A stretch of 64,000 nucleotides of DNA, taken from Nyssa sinensis (lineage: Eukaryota; Streptophyta; Magnoliopsida; Cornales; Nyssaceae). The stretch spans positions 45,605,206 to 45,669,205 of the forward strand of contig CM018046.1 of the NCBI GenBank assembly GCA_008638375.1, read 5' to 3'. The notes below the pieces were generated by a model. That model ran no database searches. It had not been told where the DNA came from and saw nothing but the letters and a program-made list of their open reading frames with translations. The position numbers were made by a program, and so were the translations under genes. Positions 11,076 through 24,500 of this stretch are shown one piece after another. How positions within the stretch are numbered: position 1 is the stretch's first letter; each line of letters begins with the position of its first letter.

Positions 11076-11929
11076 ATCATAATATGTCATGCATGCATTC
11101 CCAAATATACTATAACTATCCATTATGTCACAATATGTACTTTCATTTGTATCTAGTTTCATGTTTATAGTGTGATAATCAATATCATTCACTATAGACA
11201 TTTAATTATATCCTCGCAATTATCTCGATAACATACTAAATTAACATATCTCATCATGCATGGATATTCAAACATACCACCAATGTCCAACATCAAACAC
11301 CTTGCAATATCACCATATGATAGTGAGTCATGTCTAAGTTGTCGTGTTCCTCTCATTCAAGTTTACTAGTTGTTTAATTCATCTCATTTTAACTTAAGGT
11401 TCTCATCCCAACTCAATTTTCCTTCAAATAGGTATTGAGTATTTCATTTATATCAATTAGCCCCTTTAACTTAATCCCGATTAGTATTATCATGTTTCAT
11501 TTCTGAGCTAAGGATCACTTAATTGGTTATTTGATCACCCTAGCTTTCATTAATGATAATTCATGATTAATTCCTTAAGTTTTGTTGGGCCTAACATGCT
11601 GTTACCCATACATCATGTCCTCATTTTTTCAAACGAATGTTAAAAGTAGATTTCTGAATCCCAAAAACATCAGAGTGGTCTTTTCTAGAAGTTAAATAGC
11701 TTTTAATATATCTTTTAAACCTCTATATACATTTTTGTAATTTATAGACAACTTATTTTTTATTTTTCAAGACTTGATTTTTCAAAATGTGAAAGGAATT
11801 ATCATGTATCCTATGCGTAACAGAATTAAAAACTTTAACTAATTGATTCCCTCATTTCATGATCAGTATATGATGTATACAAAATAATTATAATACTACA
11901 AGAAGCTTAGTTCATAGTTACCCTTGTAG
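11076..11929. other. Intergenic, nothing recognised
   Basis: AT-rich sequence without coding motifs or clear repeats. Confidence 0.5.
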
Positions 11930-12430
11930 CGTACTTTTCGAAACCTTGTAAACAATCTAAAATAACTGCACAAGCATTCGGTCTCTAAATATATTCACAT
12001 AGGTGAATTAGGTACTTGAAAAATCTCCCAAGCCACAACAAAATTTTCAACACTTGAAGAGAGAGAGAGAGAGAGGGACGACTAACAGAGAGGGGTGGAC
12101 GCCTCTATATTGGGTGTGAGACTCTACATGTCCTATTTATAATATCCTAACCTCAGTCATACTAAAATTAGGCTAAAATACAAAATTGTCACTATTAACT
12201 CTTAATAACAAATCAGTCCCTCTTAATTCTTCAAATTAAATTTCACCCTTTTGTGTATGACCCTTGACCCTTGGTAATAAGAATGAATACTTCCAAATAT
12301 TACAAACTATAACTCTTTATAATTTAATTTTAATTAAAATTATTTCTAATTCTTCCTTTAATGAAAATAATAAATAATATTAATTATTTTTTGGGCTTTT
12401 ACAAGACATGAGTGACACCTAACAACATAT
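11930..12430 (-). mobile_element. Possible LTR relic, minus orientation
   Basis: Read on the minus strand, a TATAAATAGGACATG box near 12144-12130 is followed by a CT tract (12059-12076 as GA on plus) and then a leader-like sequence, resembling an LTR with its promoter. No second copy, primer site or coding domain was tied to it. Confidence 0.3.
12059..12076. repeat. (GA)n microsatellite
   Basis: Nine GA units in a row with GAGGGA at the end. Confidence 0.9.
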
Positions 12431-12639
12431 TACGACTACCTAGATAATAAGAATATGTTTGGGAACCTTTCTGTTAACAGTTACGATGCAATTCAATCCT
12501 TCCATTATACAATGTCCTGATTAAATCACTTAGTTATGGATATATTGTCAAATCTTGACTTAATCATATGTGTTCGATCTAACTGATATCAATTCAGTAT
12601 ACTTTATTTTATTTATAATTTATAATGCATTGAATTATA

Positions 12640-13570
12640 CATTAATATATCTAATTGAAATCACATAAAAATAGAGTTAAGAAAAAATGTCATATGTCCT
12701 ATTTATCCCCTCTAGGATATATTAAATTGGGTGACACCAAGGTAATGGGGTTCAAAAATATTTTCAGCAGCATAGCTTGTAGGGTACCTCATAGCTTGGT
12801 CATTCAAACGACCCTTGGAGCTAGTTTAAAAGTTTTTAAAATAGCAAGCTTCCTTCAAAAGTCATGAAATGATTGTTTGAACAATCCATTACATTAGTTG
12901 GCTAGATTTAGCCCCAGCATTGTTCAAACAATTTACATGACAATATCCAGTTTTGAATATAATTCTTTTCAAGTATAAATAGGAGACTTAATCCTTATTT
13001 TTCAAATATGAGAAAAGATGTTTTGAGTACGAAATTCAAAGACAAACCTAAGGTTTTCAAAAATTGAGAAATTATTTCTTATTGATTATCACTTTAGAAA
13101 AACAATGGCCTTAATACATTAAACCCAATTTTCATCATTTTCAATAACAAAATTATGATGAGTATCAGCTGATGGAGCTCGCCTTATGACATTGGTAGAG
13201 ACTGAGATTCGAGAATTCGACTTGTGTTCATTGTTCAAGGATTCGAAGGGAAAGCCGTGAAAGAGAGCTCATGGATTTACGTGAAAAAATGTTAAAGATC
13301 TTTCGTCAACAAGGCTTGAGGATTCAAGTCATCTAGAAGTTGAGTTAGAGTCTATACTGCTAATTTTCTTCATAATAGATTGGTGCGTATCTAGACAAGG
13401 TCTCACAATTTTTTCATTGTAGGGTCTTCCACAGATAAAAGTATTTGCGGTCTTTTTGTGTGATCACTTACTTTAATTTGTTCATATATTCACATATTTA
13501 TTTTACGTGCATATGAACATTAAGATTTTTGTACTAATTAACTCAAACAATAATCATCAAAATTCTAAAT
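12640..13570 (+). mobile_element. Probable copia LTR relic
   Basis: Around 13380-13480 the sequence has the R/U5-like order seen in Tork/SIRE-type copia LTRs: a TGGTGCGTATCTAGACAAGG stretch, GGGTCTTCCACAG, then a T-rich GTGTGATCACTTAC end. The region at 62620-62700 has a similar order (CACGAGGGTTTTCCCAC). Borders are uncertain and no coding domain is attached. Confidence 0.35.
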
Positions 13571-15088
13571 TGATTGATATTGAATAAAATTGGACAATGA
13601 TTTTATAAAAACTAAAACCTTGAGTTGTTATAAAAATTTAAAATAAGTTTTAACATAATTAATTTGATCTTAAGTGAGTTAGTTTTGACTATAGGTTAAT
13701 ACACTTATGGAGAATGATTTTTTAGAACATTCTAAATTTATTTTATAGCCTAAAAATAGTGATTTTCAAAAAAAAAAAAAGTTTATTAAAATAAAAAATC
13801 ATAAAAACTATTTTTAACATCCCGATCACGTCCCAAAACTCACATTCTGCAGATTTAGGATCGCGACCGACATGTTGCATGAACAAGACATACATAATCA
13901 AATGAAATGCACTTTTTAGTAAAAAAATTTTCTCAAATAATTATGAAAGCTAAAACTTGTACAACTCATCTAATACATCATTCCTTAAGACTAATTTTAT
14001 CTTTTAGTCCAATTTCTGGCACATGTCAAATATAACATCAGAGTTCAGATGATACGTCAAGTTTAACTATTGACATCAGATAATATAACTAGTATGCTTT
14101 AAATGATAGAAACACATACTAGGAGATTGGGTAAATGTTGAGGCATGAAGATTTAGATATGAATTTTCATGGCATAATATGATACTATGAAATGCTTGAT
14201 ATTGATGGTATTCTCAAACTCATGTTTAAATGAATTATGTTGACATAACATGTTGAGATACTTACTAGTATTGAATCATGGTTCTATTAGCACATTATTG
14301 AGTACGGAAGTTGAGTAAGGATGCAATACAGTGGACCGTTCACACACTTGTGTATATAGAATGGAATGTTATTGTTATATTTTGGAAGGATATGCACATT
14401 TGGGCATATAAAAATTATACATTGTACACTACATGATATGATTGAGCATATTTGATATGTGTATGCATATATTGCATCATTGGACGATATGATATGAGTA
14501 CACTTGCAGTGTAGTATGATGTTGCATCATGGCATGACATGGATTGTGAGCACTAGGTAAAAAGTGCTTGCGTGCATGTTCACAGTGTGGATGACCTGAG
14601 ATTTTGAGCAGGGGCTAGGTGTCTTTCGGTGGTTGCTGCCGTAAACTTGTGCTAAGTGGTTACTCGTGTCCATTGTATTAATAGCTTGAGAAGTGAGGGG
14701 TGTGTTTGGCAGAAGCTCGCTATGCGCGTTGGTGGGAACCTGTGGTGTGTCGTGAAAATGCATAGGTACATTGCTTGGAGGATCGTAGACATTGACATGT
14801 ATTAAGCATGAGAGTATTGCTTGGGATATGTTGGACATTCACATTCGCATGCATTGGGCATGGGTGTAGTGCTTGTAGCATCTTGTACATTGCCCACAGG
14901 TACAGATTTACAAATCAAAAACCATGCACCTAGTAAAAGGTGTCTAATTCCATAATTAAGGTTTTGATTTTGAAGAACAAAAGTTGCGTATGGTACAAAC
15001 TCGAAGGCTAGGCAATCAATCATACGACAGGAGATGTGTGAAATGGAAATGATATATCCATTTCTGTCTTCGATTCGCATCAACCAAA

Positions 15089-15090
<2 letters not shown>
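13571..15090. other. Intergenic between CALS7 and COG5, nothing recognised
   Basis: No coding motif is supported. The open stretches at 14527-15083 on the minus strand have no recognisable domain and unremarkable composition. Confidence 0.45.

Positions 15091-15127
<37 letters not shown>
15091..15127. repeat. (CT)n microsatellite
   Basis: About 18 CT units, 220 bases beyond the CALS7 stop codon, in its 3' flank. Confidence 0.95.
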
Positions 15128-15128
<1 letters not shown>

Positions 15129-15350
15129 AGGGTATTCTCTAAATAGTATGGTGTCTTGGTCTCACTTTTGCCAAACATCTTTGAAAGGTACTTGGAATTT
15201 GTTAACCAAACAAGGAACTGAGACATTTTTTCCTTACTTAACGAGTAGAGTACAAAAGATCACTACAATAGATGGATCTTAATAATAAGCAACTTGATAC
15301 AGAATATCATCTCAAAATTAGACTCGAATGAAGGTGAGATGTTACAAATT

Positions 15351-15584
15351 TCACTTGGTCTTGTCTTGCTTACCTGCAAGAATCATCGATATTTGGAGAC
15401 CTCTACTGAATGCTTGATTGAAGAGCAGGCGTGTTTGGAATTCTGAAACAAACGGGAACCAGGATAATATGACTACGGGCATGAAAATTACCAGTCCCAT
15501 TATACACTCGTATGCTCTTGCCAGCTCCATTATTGAATCCCACATTCCGATGCCCTTCAAACAAGGCCTGCATGCTTGACCAAT
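15351..15584 (-). CDS. CALS7: CALS7 exon 40 in window, with stop codon
   Basis: Encodes 77 residues and [23 protein letters not shown], then a last helix, the [19 protein letters not shown] block and the tail [10 protein letters not shown]. The acceptor is preceded by a 15-base poly-C tract on the coding strand. Confidence 0.98.
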   Translation of the reverse strand: MGQACRPCLKGIGMWDSIMELARAYECIMGLVIFMPVVILSWFPFVSEFQTRLLFNQAFSRGLQISMILAGKQDKTK

Positions 15585-18500
15585 CTTGGAGGACAAGACA
15601 AAGGGGGGGGGGGGGGGAGTAAAATATCAGTGGACATTTCAAATACATCAACAGAAAAACGAAAATGTAATCTCCAATAATTATCTTTTTTAGAATTAAT
15701 TTTAAAGAATTGCACATGGTTCCCTGCCTATTAGACTAGATGGTTTGTGGTTTTTACAAACAATAAGAGTGCATCAGAATTGAGAATTGCAACATAGCAT
15801 AGCATCTTTTAGCCTTTTCGCATCATGGAACTCAACAAATAATTATTGCAATCAGTAAGAAATCTTAAAACATTTGTACCCTCTTAAGAATATGTAGAAG
15901 TTTGAACTTACTAGAAGAAGGGCCCACCCTGTGGGCATGAAGGCAAGGACAGCAGCAAATAAGTCACTTATAGTGAGGCCACAAACTACAAATAAGACAG
16001 TCATGACTGATATGAAGCCAAGGAACAAAAGCGCTTTAAGAATCCTGAACATGAGCTGAAAGTCTGTACCAAATCTTCGTCTACCCATCGATACCAACTG
16101 ACTCAACAAGGAACACAAACAAGCATCATCAGAGCAAATGAATATTGATCAATTTACACAGCAGAAAAACTCATAGGGTGAAAATTCAACTAAGCCGCTC
16201 AGAGAAGCACATTCAATTGTATATAGGGGTTCAATATGCATGATACCTTCAAGACCAGAAGAACGGTTGCCATAACAAACCAAGAAAGTCCATAAACCTA
16301 CAAGGCAATTGCATACAGTGGATTGTAAGATGGGCACTGGCACTAATAAACAAGAGAAAAAATGAAGGAAAAATGTTGTACCAGCACACTCCTGCTGCCA
16401 TGAGCTATATCAAGGTGATAGACAATTCCATATTGGTAAATGAAGAAGCGAAATGCAAGAATTATCTCGAGAACTCTACCCCTTATATTTGTGGATTTCA
16501 GGTGTTCCTGTTCTCCATCCCACCAGGATTCCCAACTTTTATCTGTTGAGATACCAATACCACCACGATTTCCCATCCATCTCTTCCAGTCTGTCCAATC
16601 ATCCACTGTTTTCTGCCACTCAAATCCAGATGGATTGAACACAAAAGGAGCAAACAACCAGGAAGCAACCAGGAACCACATGGAGAAAGTAATGAACAAA
16701 TACAGATTTGAACTACGATAAGATTCCCCATAGACTTCATACACAACCAATAGTATAGCCAGCTCCAACCCTTTGACAAAGTGACTTCGTGAGTACATCC
16801 TGTAGTTATCAGCAAATTTTGCATGGAAAACAACAAACCCACGACCAGTAGCTCGGTATTTAGAACCGCCATGCAAAATTGTTCTACCGTAATAATGTGC
16901 TTTTGTTCCGAGCTGGAATGTGAAAAATACAGAGGCCAGCTGCAGCTGCATTATTATAAAATCACCAACGGCAGTGCGAAATCCTCTTTCCAGGCCAATT
17001 TCCATAACCATAGGCAGAACCAGCAATAAACCCAGCTGGAAGACAGACTGGGTAGCCAAAGCCTCTTCAAGGGCCTTACTCTGACGAATGGTTTGATCCT
17101 CTAGAATTCGCCTTTCCAATCCACTCAAAACCATATATAAACGTCCATATAAGAATACATATACAGTAAGCACAGTAACCTGGAAAAACAAGATCTCCAA
17201 CTCAAGCTCTAAAGATGTACTCTCATTTCTATAGAATGCAAGCACAACTATGAAATGGAATGTGTAACAACAGACACTGTCCTTGTGGCATTGGGATATA
17301 GCTTTCTCCCCAAGGGGAATAGAAAGGGTGGATTTGGTGGCCATTGCATCTGCAAGCATAAGATTTGATTCCCAACTACACTCCCCACCCCTCCAAATTT
17401 GTGGTGCTAAGAGGTATAAACTTGATATAAGCCTAGCCTCCTGCTTTATTTGAATGAAATGGCTATTTTTGTACTCAAACCAGCCTTCTCTAGCTTAGCA
17501 ACCAAAAGTTTTACCATAGTGCTAAATAGGATGTATATATTTATCTTGTTTCTTGTAATTTCTAAATAGGGATAAGACTCCTAGCACCATCACCCACGCA
17601 TAAACCCAAACATACTAATATAATTCACCTTTGAAACAAAGGAACACTTACTAAAAAAATTTCTATGCTATTCTTTTTTTTTTTTTGCTTTGATTTATTT
17701 ATTTTTAAGGGGGAACCCATTGTAGGATCCTTAGAGACATAATTTGGTAGGTTTTGGAAAAGAAAGGCATCAAAAATGGACACATTGACATGATAAGGGC
17801 ATGTATGATGAACTTTCAAAAATAATAACAAATACAAGAAAAACAAGTGAATTTCTATTAAAATTGTTCTAAAAGGGCATAATTATATTCTCTCTTCTTA
17901 GTCTTCTAGTAAAATAAATATGGGAGCATGAAGAGTGTTTTTTTACGCTCTCTCAAGCTTTTGTAAAAAATTTTCCCTCCTCTTTCTTATTTTCAAACCC
18001 TAAATTCACACAGATTCAAATTCAACTTGGTATCAGGGAGAGGAAATGAATCGAACCATGTAGGTCTTATTGTTCGGCAATATGTGAGTACGAAGAGTGT
18101 TTTTTTACGTTCTCTCAGGCTTTGGTAAATTTTTTCCCCTCTTCTCTTTCTTATTTTCAAACCCTAAATTCACACAGATTTAAATTCAACTTGGTATTAG
18201 GGAGAGGAACTGAATCGAACCATATAGGTCTTGTTGTTCGACAATCGTTTGATGATGACATTAGCATGATGTCATCATTTTTTCATGATATTCCTCTCCA
18301 CATCTTTGGTTCTCTTTTTTGCTCACGATCATTGACATACTAGGAGTAAGCTTAATCCTAAGGCCTTCCAGTTTGTTTGTAAAGGATATTCTGCTACTCA
18401 AAATAGTTATAAATGCCAACAACCTCCATCCTAGAGAGTGTTTGTTAGCATTGATGGTACCTTTCATGAGCTTGAGGCATTTTATGATTCTCTTGCACCA

Positions 18501-21500
18501 TATCTTCAAGGGGAGATGTGGTGGAATTTAGGAAGAAGAGATGTTAGTCCTCCCTTGGTTTTCCATCCTCAAGCTCAACCCTTCAAGAAACTATTGAGGG
18601 GGAGCAGGCTCCTAGTGGTGCAAATGGACCTTGAGGTTGATTGGATAGGAAGAATTTACGGAGATATGCTAGAAATCAACATGCTCCCTCTAGGTGCCAG
18701 GAGGAGCAGATTACCACTCGTGCCACCAAGTCCATCGCAATCTCCAACTCCAACTTATGTTTCCTCTTCATCTGATGGTGAGTTCTCCAGTACAGGTAGT
18801 CCTTCTATTAATCACAATAATATTCCCATTGCCATTCGAAAGACGGTGACTTGTACCGAACATCCTATATCCAAGTTTGTTTTATATGATGCTTTATTTT
18901 CTTCTATCACTCCTTTGTTTCCTCCCTATCTTCTATGCTCTTCCCCAGAGGAAGCAAATAGCTCTTGCAAATCCCAAGTAGAAAGGAGCTATGATAAAAG
19001 AAATGAAAGCTCTTGCAAAGAATAAAACTTAGGATTTGGTATCTTTTCCCGATGAAAAAGACCTATTAGTTGCAAGTAGGTGTTTATTGTCAAGCTAAAA
19101 AACAAAAGAAACCATTGACAGATACAAAGCCAAAATGGTTGCAAAAAGGAATCACTCATACATGTGGGGCATAGACTATCATGCAACATTTGCTCCCGCT
19201 AATAAGATAAATTCTATTTGAGTTCTCCTTTCTTATGCAGCTAGTGGAGTGGACTTTAGGCAGTTAAATGTAAAGAATGCTTTCTTTATGAGGATTTCGA
19301 GGAGGAAGTGTAAATGAGAATAACTCTTGATTTTCTTCTCAGGCCAGTACAACTAAAGTATGTAAGTTCAAGAGGGCCCTTTATGAGCTTAACCAATCTT
19401 CAAGGGCATGGTTTGATCGTTTCCATAGGCTATGATGAAAGTTTGAGTATAACGAAAGTCATGCAGACTATGTTCATCAAATAGATAGGTGATAAAATTG
19501 TGATCTTTATTGTGTATGTGGAGAATATAGTTGTTACATGGAATGATGCCAAGCAAAGAAGCATAGACATGGACATGGGACACGGATACGACAAGACAAA
19601 CATGCAGACACGACATTTCTCAATAAAGTAGGACATGGATATGTCAGCGACACGTTGATATATATTTTTTATATCCATATAATAAAAAAATATTATTATT
19701 TCAATCAAGATTGACATAGAATCACACAAATCACAATAATATTATCAAGATATCAAAATAATAAAGACATAAATAAAAATTCAATAATTTATTCAATTAA
19801 TCATCAACATCCATTATCCAAGTTTCAAAACAAATTTGCTAACAACTATATAGAGCATAACACCCCCCTCCCCAAAAAAAAAAGAAAAATGAAAAACAGA
19901 GAGAAGAGGATAAAAAAAAAGAAGAAAAAAATTATAGAAAAAGAGAAAAATCCATAAAATGTATTCAAAACATGTCCCTAAGGTGTCCAAAACGTATCCT
20001 TGACATGTTCAAAATGTGTCCCTAATGTATTTATAACGTGTTTAGGACGTGTCCGAAATTTAGAAAAATAAAAGAAAATTGTTAGTGACAGATCTATGAA
20101 GGGGTATTGTAATAACAAGGCAAGCTACTAATATTGACTATAATCTAGTCCAACATGATCATGCAAAAGCGTATTGAGATTTATACACTTTATAAAGAAA
20201 AAGCTACATAATAGTTTGATTTATATGCCTTTGTGAAATCAGAAGAACAACTAGCTAATGTGCTTACAAAGGGGCTTAGTAGTAGATTTTTTCATTCCAT
20301 TGTTTGCAAGTTAGGCATCAGAAACATCTATGCATCAACTTGAGGTTGAGTTTTAGAGTGTGCTAAAAGGGCATGTTGGACTAGATTAATAAGTCTCTAG
20401 TAATAAAAATATATGTTAGTGGAAAGTGTTATTTTATGCTCTCATGTTTTAGTAAAATCTTTTCTCCCTCTTCTCTTCTCTTACTTATTTCAAATCCTAA
20501 AATTGCATAGATCCAAATTCAACTATTTCCAATCATTATAAACTTACTGGTGCAGGACCAATAGAGTGAATAAGGAATAGAAAGAGAGAGGAGGAAAGAG
20601 AAGGAGAAAGAGAGAAGAAGAGAGAAACTTGAGAGAAAAGAAAGAGGGAAATGAGAGAGAAGAAAAACTTAATAACCAATATCTCAATATTAATTCAATA
20701 ATCAAGTCTACCTATTCTATTACATCAAAGGCCTTTATATAGGCAAACCCTAATTAAACTTGCCAAAATAAAAACTTCTTAAATTACGTAAATAAACCCT
20801 AAAATACCAAAATAATAATTACCAAAATTGCTTTAAAACCCTAAAAATAAGAAAGTATAAAATAAATGCTAAACCCCAATTTTCATTCCAATTTGGTCAC
20901 CCAATTCCTTTGCGTTCCCCATCACATACATTAGGGATCAATAAGTCTCTATCTTTTTACTTTAATTATAGATGAACTAACTTGATAAATTGAGGATAAG
21001 GTGCTATGGTATATGTTGTTTACTGATGATATTGTTTTAATAAATGAAACTAAAGTAGGGAAAAATGCTTTAAGTAAAGGTTTAGAGAGAGGCCTTAGAA
21101 TCAAGGGGACTTAAGATAAATAGGACAACTAAAAATGAATATATAGAATATAACTCTAGCAAAACTAGAAAAGCTGTAATTTTAACAAAACTAGGAATAC
21201 AAATTAAGGATTAAGAGATAATTAAAAGTGAACACTTAGCTGCTTAGGTTACCTTATCCATAAGAAGGGAGAAATTGAAAATGATGTTACCCATAAAATT
21301 AAGGTAGGATAAGTGGAAGAGTGTTTCTAGCATATTGTTTGATCAATTTATAGCACTAAAACTGAATGGTAAGTTCTATAAAATAACAATTAGAAAATCA
21401 TGCTTGCTGGGTGACTAGTAAACTAGATGTCTATAAAATGAGCACAACCAAAATAAGAATGTTGGGAAGGATATGTGGTAGAACAAGAAAAGATAAATTT

Positions 21501-24500
21501 AGAAATACATTTTTGAGATAGTGGAAGTAGAACTTATTGGAGATAAATTGAGAAATAATTGATTAAGATGGTTTGTTATGTACATCGAAGACCTGAAATT
21601 ATACCAGTGAAAAACAGCATTAAGGTACACATTAAGGGTGAACCTAGGGGAAGGGAAGGTGAAATTAACTTAAGTTCAGAGTGCAAGTATATGGTATAAG
21701 TGGAACAGAAAAAACAACTTAAATATTTGTAGCCTTGCCAAACTCAACAAATTGGCCTGAACTTGACATCACACCAGTTTGAAAACCAATCCTTACACCA
21801 CCAACATCTCTTTCAACTTTATTTTTTGTTGTCAAACTCAGACATTCTTCACCACATCCAAAGACGGGAAAAAAATTAGACCCCAATGCCTATAAGCAAC
21901 GTTATTAGCCAAATTTCATGGATAGCCTAGTCACATTTATCTATCAAAAATATGAAATTATTCAACAACTGAGAAAATATGTAGAAAAAAAATTTAATGC
22001 AAGGACATTAGTCATACCATGCTACTAAAGTAGAAACCAACTGTTGTGAAGTAGAATGACAACATTCTATAAAAGTCAAACCGGCGCCCAAGCCGATAAA
22101 CATCACGGCTAAGTGTTTGCTCTCCATTTCCATTTGCAACCTTAGCCTCGAAAAGAGAAATCTGATTCATCCCCACATCGCGCCCCTTGCCAACTTGGAT
22201 ATATTCATGATGTGTTATATATCCACCACGCAGAGTTGAATTGAAACCTGAAGAGATCTACCCAATTAACCATCAAATAATACTTATAGTCAAGTCATTT
22301 TATGAAAAACCAAAGGTTTACCTGAGAATATGTCCTCAGCTCAAGTTAATTATTTTCGAAGCTTTGCTTACGCCACCTCTTGTTAAGTGAAAAATTCTGT
22401 CAAATATATCAGGATGACCGTAATGGAACCGCACCCTGTGAAATAAGGATGGAATGTTATTAGAAACTCATATCATAATTATAAAGAAAATTCATCTTAC
22501 ATCCGATCTAGTTGAGCCATGACATTAGCACATTGAACACTGATCGACGACTTTGACAAATTTAGATGAGAAAAACAGATAACGGCTGTCATCAACAATG
22601 AAGTATTACGAAAAAAGAGAGAGCAGGACTGATCCATATAGGTCAATTCAGAAGGAACAGTGACACGTTAGTGCACATTATAAATTTGGAAGCAATGAAA
22701 GTGAAGTATGACTTACGACCTTAGGTATAAAGGGGGATTTGAACATCCCCATGGAAATTGAATGAGTACATTGTGTTTTGAATAGCATTTAGAATAGATA
22801 GTTGTTATTCTACACACTTGGTAGAAGCGTTAGATATAGTTCAACTTAGGCAGGTTGGCATAAATTGAAGGCCACCACTACACGTTGAACAAGTTATCCT
22901 CAACAAAGCCCAAGTGGCCCAACCCTATCTCTTCAGGTTAAGGTGGGCTAAATTAGGTTGTTTGGTTTATGGTGGATTACGTGCACTTTTTTACATATCT
23001 TATATGTTCTACACTTCTTAGCTATCATAATGCAAATTGATTTAAAATACATAAAGATTTTATGTAATTAGATATTTTAATGGAAGAAAGTTTGAGACAT
23101 GCTAAAAGATCACTAATCATAAAAAGTTAATATTTTTTTAAAGATGAAGCCTTGAAAACAACAAAAATATATAGTGGGAAGCATTAGAAACCAATAACAG
23201 TTGGGTCTTTCTTTTCTACTCGTGCTTCTTCGTCGTCTTCTTCTTCTTCTATTATTATTATTATTATTATTAGAATGTTCCATCTTGGTTGAAAGTAATT
23301 TTCATCAAGTTGTTACCAATATCTACTTACATCATTCATATATATGCAAAACTATTTTGCATTAAAACCAATTACAATAGTACGAGTATATGCATCAAAT
23401 TGCACCTGGTCTGGGTCAGGTTGCCCAAGACCATGGCCTAGTCCTATGAGGCCAACCAAAAATATGACAAAAGGTTTCATAAGTTCTTCACGAGTTTTAA
23501 GAGCACTTTTAGCCTGTAACTCTTCTATGAAGGAGTCCCAGTCTTTGCATAGTAATCAATGCATTTCTTTTTCTCATATGTGAGAGATTAGTTTACATTG
23601 TCATGCCTATTATGTAACAACTTAAACTTTTGAGACAATTGGTGTTCTCATATAATATCAAAGCTTTGGTTTTGGGAGGCCTTGGGTTCCAAATCTCTTC
23701 ATTCCCTGTTTGGTTTGTCTGTATAAGGTCTGTATTCTATTACCCTATTCTATTTTCATGTTTGGCCTTTTTGCCTCTCCACAAGCAAGACGAAGTTACA
23801 TGTGAGAGAGAGTGTGAGAGATTGATATAACCTAATCTCTAACAATTTAATCTTTTGCGGGAAGTGGTGTTATTACATTACTGAAAGAAATAATCAACAC
23901 AAACTATAAAACTACTCAAGATAGGAAAAACTTAGGTGGCCTTAAACATTTCAATGAATGACCTCATTTCTAGTTTATTTTAGCAATAATTGTGAGAACT
24001 TGATCTACATTGTTGGATGATTTCTAACAGCTTAAGCTCTTGGAACAATTGGTGTTCTAACATGAAATTAGTGCTTTGGTTCTAGAAAATTCATGTCCCT
24101 CTAACCCCCCCCCCCCCCCCCCATTTTGTTTGTTACTGCCTTTGCTTGTTAGTACATATTTTTAATTTATTTGTGTCTATTTGCCTCTCCACGTGCAAAA
24201 CAAGGTCACACGTGAGGTATGGTGCGAGAGCTTCAGATACACTCTTGCCCCATTCCTTAGCAACTCAAGCTTTTGGAGCAATTGATGTTCGAACAACATT
24301 GACACCTCCATATGAAACTGGACTTTTTATATGTTGTTTTAAACTATGAAATATATGAGGGACTCGGTCAATTTCCAAGGGAATTTGCTTTTAAATTTCA
24401 TAATGAAGAGCATTTGGAAACCATATGGAACTGCGGTTATTCCTGTTACAGTCTCGTACCAGGGCAATAAGATATTTTCACTACTAGTAGTAATAAGTAA

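Larger units (their letters stand above)
17868..20526 (+). mobile_element. Decayed Ty1/copia element with LTR remnants
   Basis: It lies in CALS7 intron 36 of the window set (17180-22017), in the opposite orientation. The left LTR remnant ends before TGGTATCAG at 18028 and the right one starts TGTTGGAC near 20374 after a short AAAAGGG polypurine tract; both share the ...TTCAAATCCTAA...CAGATCCAAATTCAAC-like end. Inside are a connector ([18 protein letters not shown] at about 18828), RT debris with V-D-R-F-like ends (19025-19540) and the C-terminal [13 protein letters not shown] end near 20260-20340. All frames are broken. Confidence 0.75.

Noticed and set aside
16440..17029. Plus-strand open frames over CALS7 exon 37
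   Set aside because: They are antisense shadows of a perfectly conserved exon.
18438..19025. 195-codon open frame as a host gene
   Set aside because: Its end shows the copia connector motif before RT and it lies between LTR remnants.
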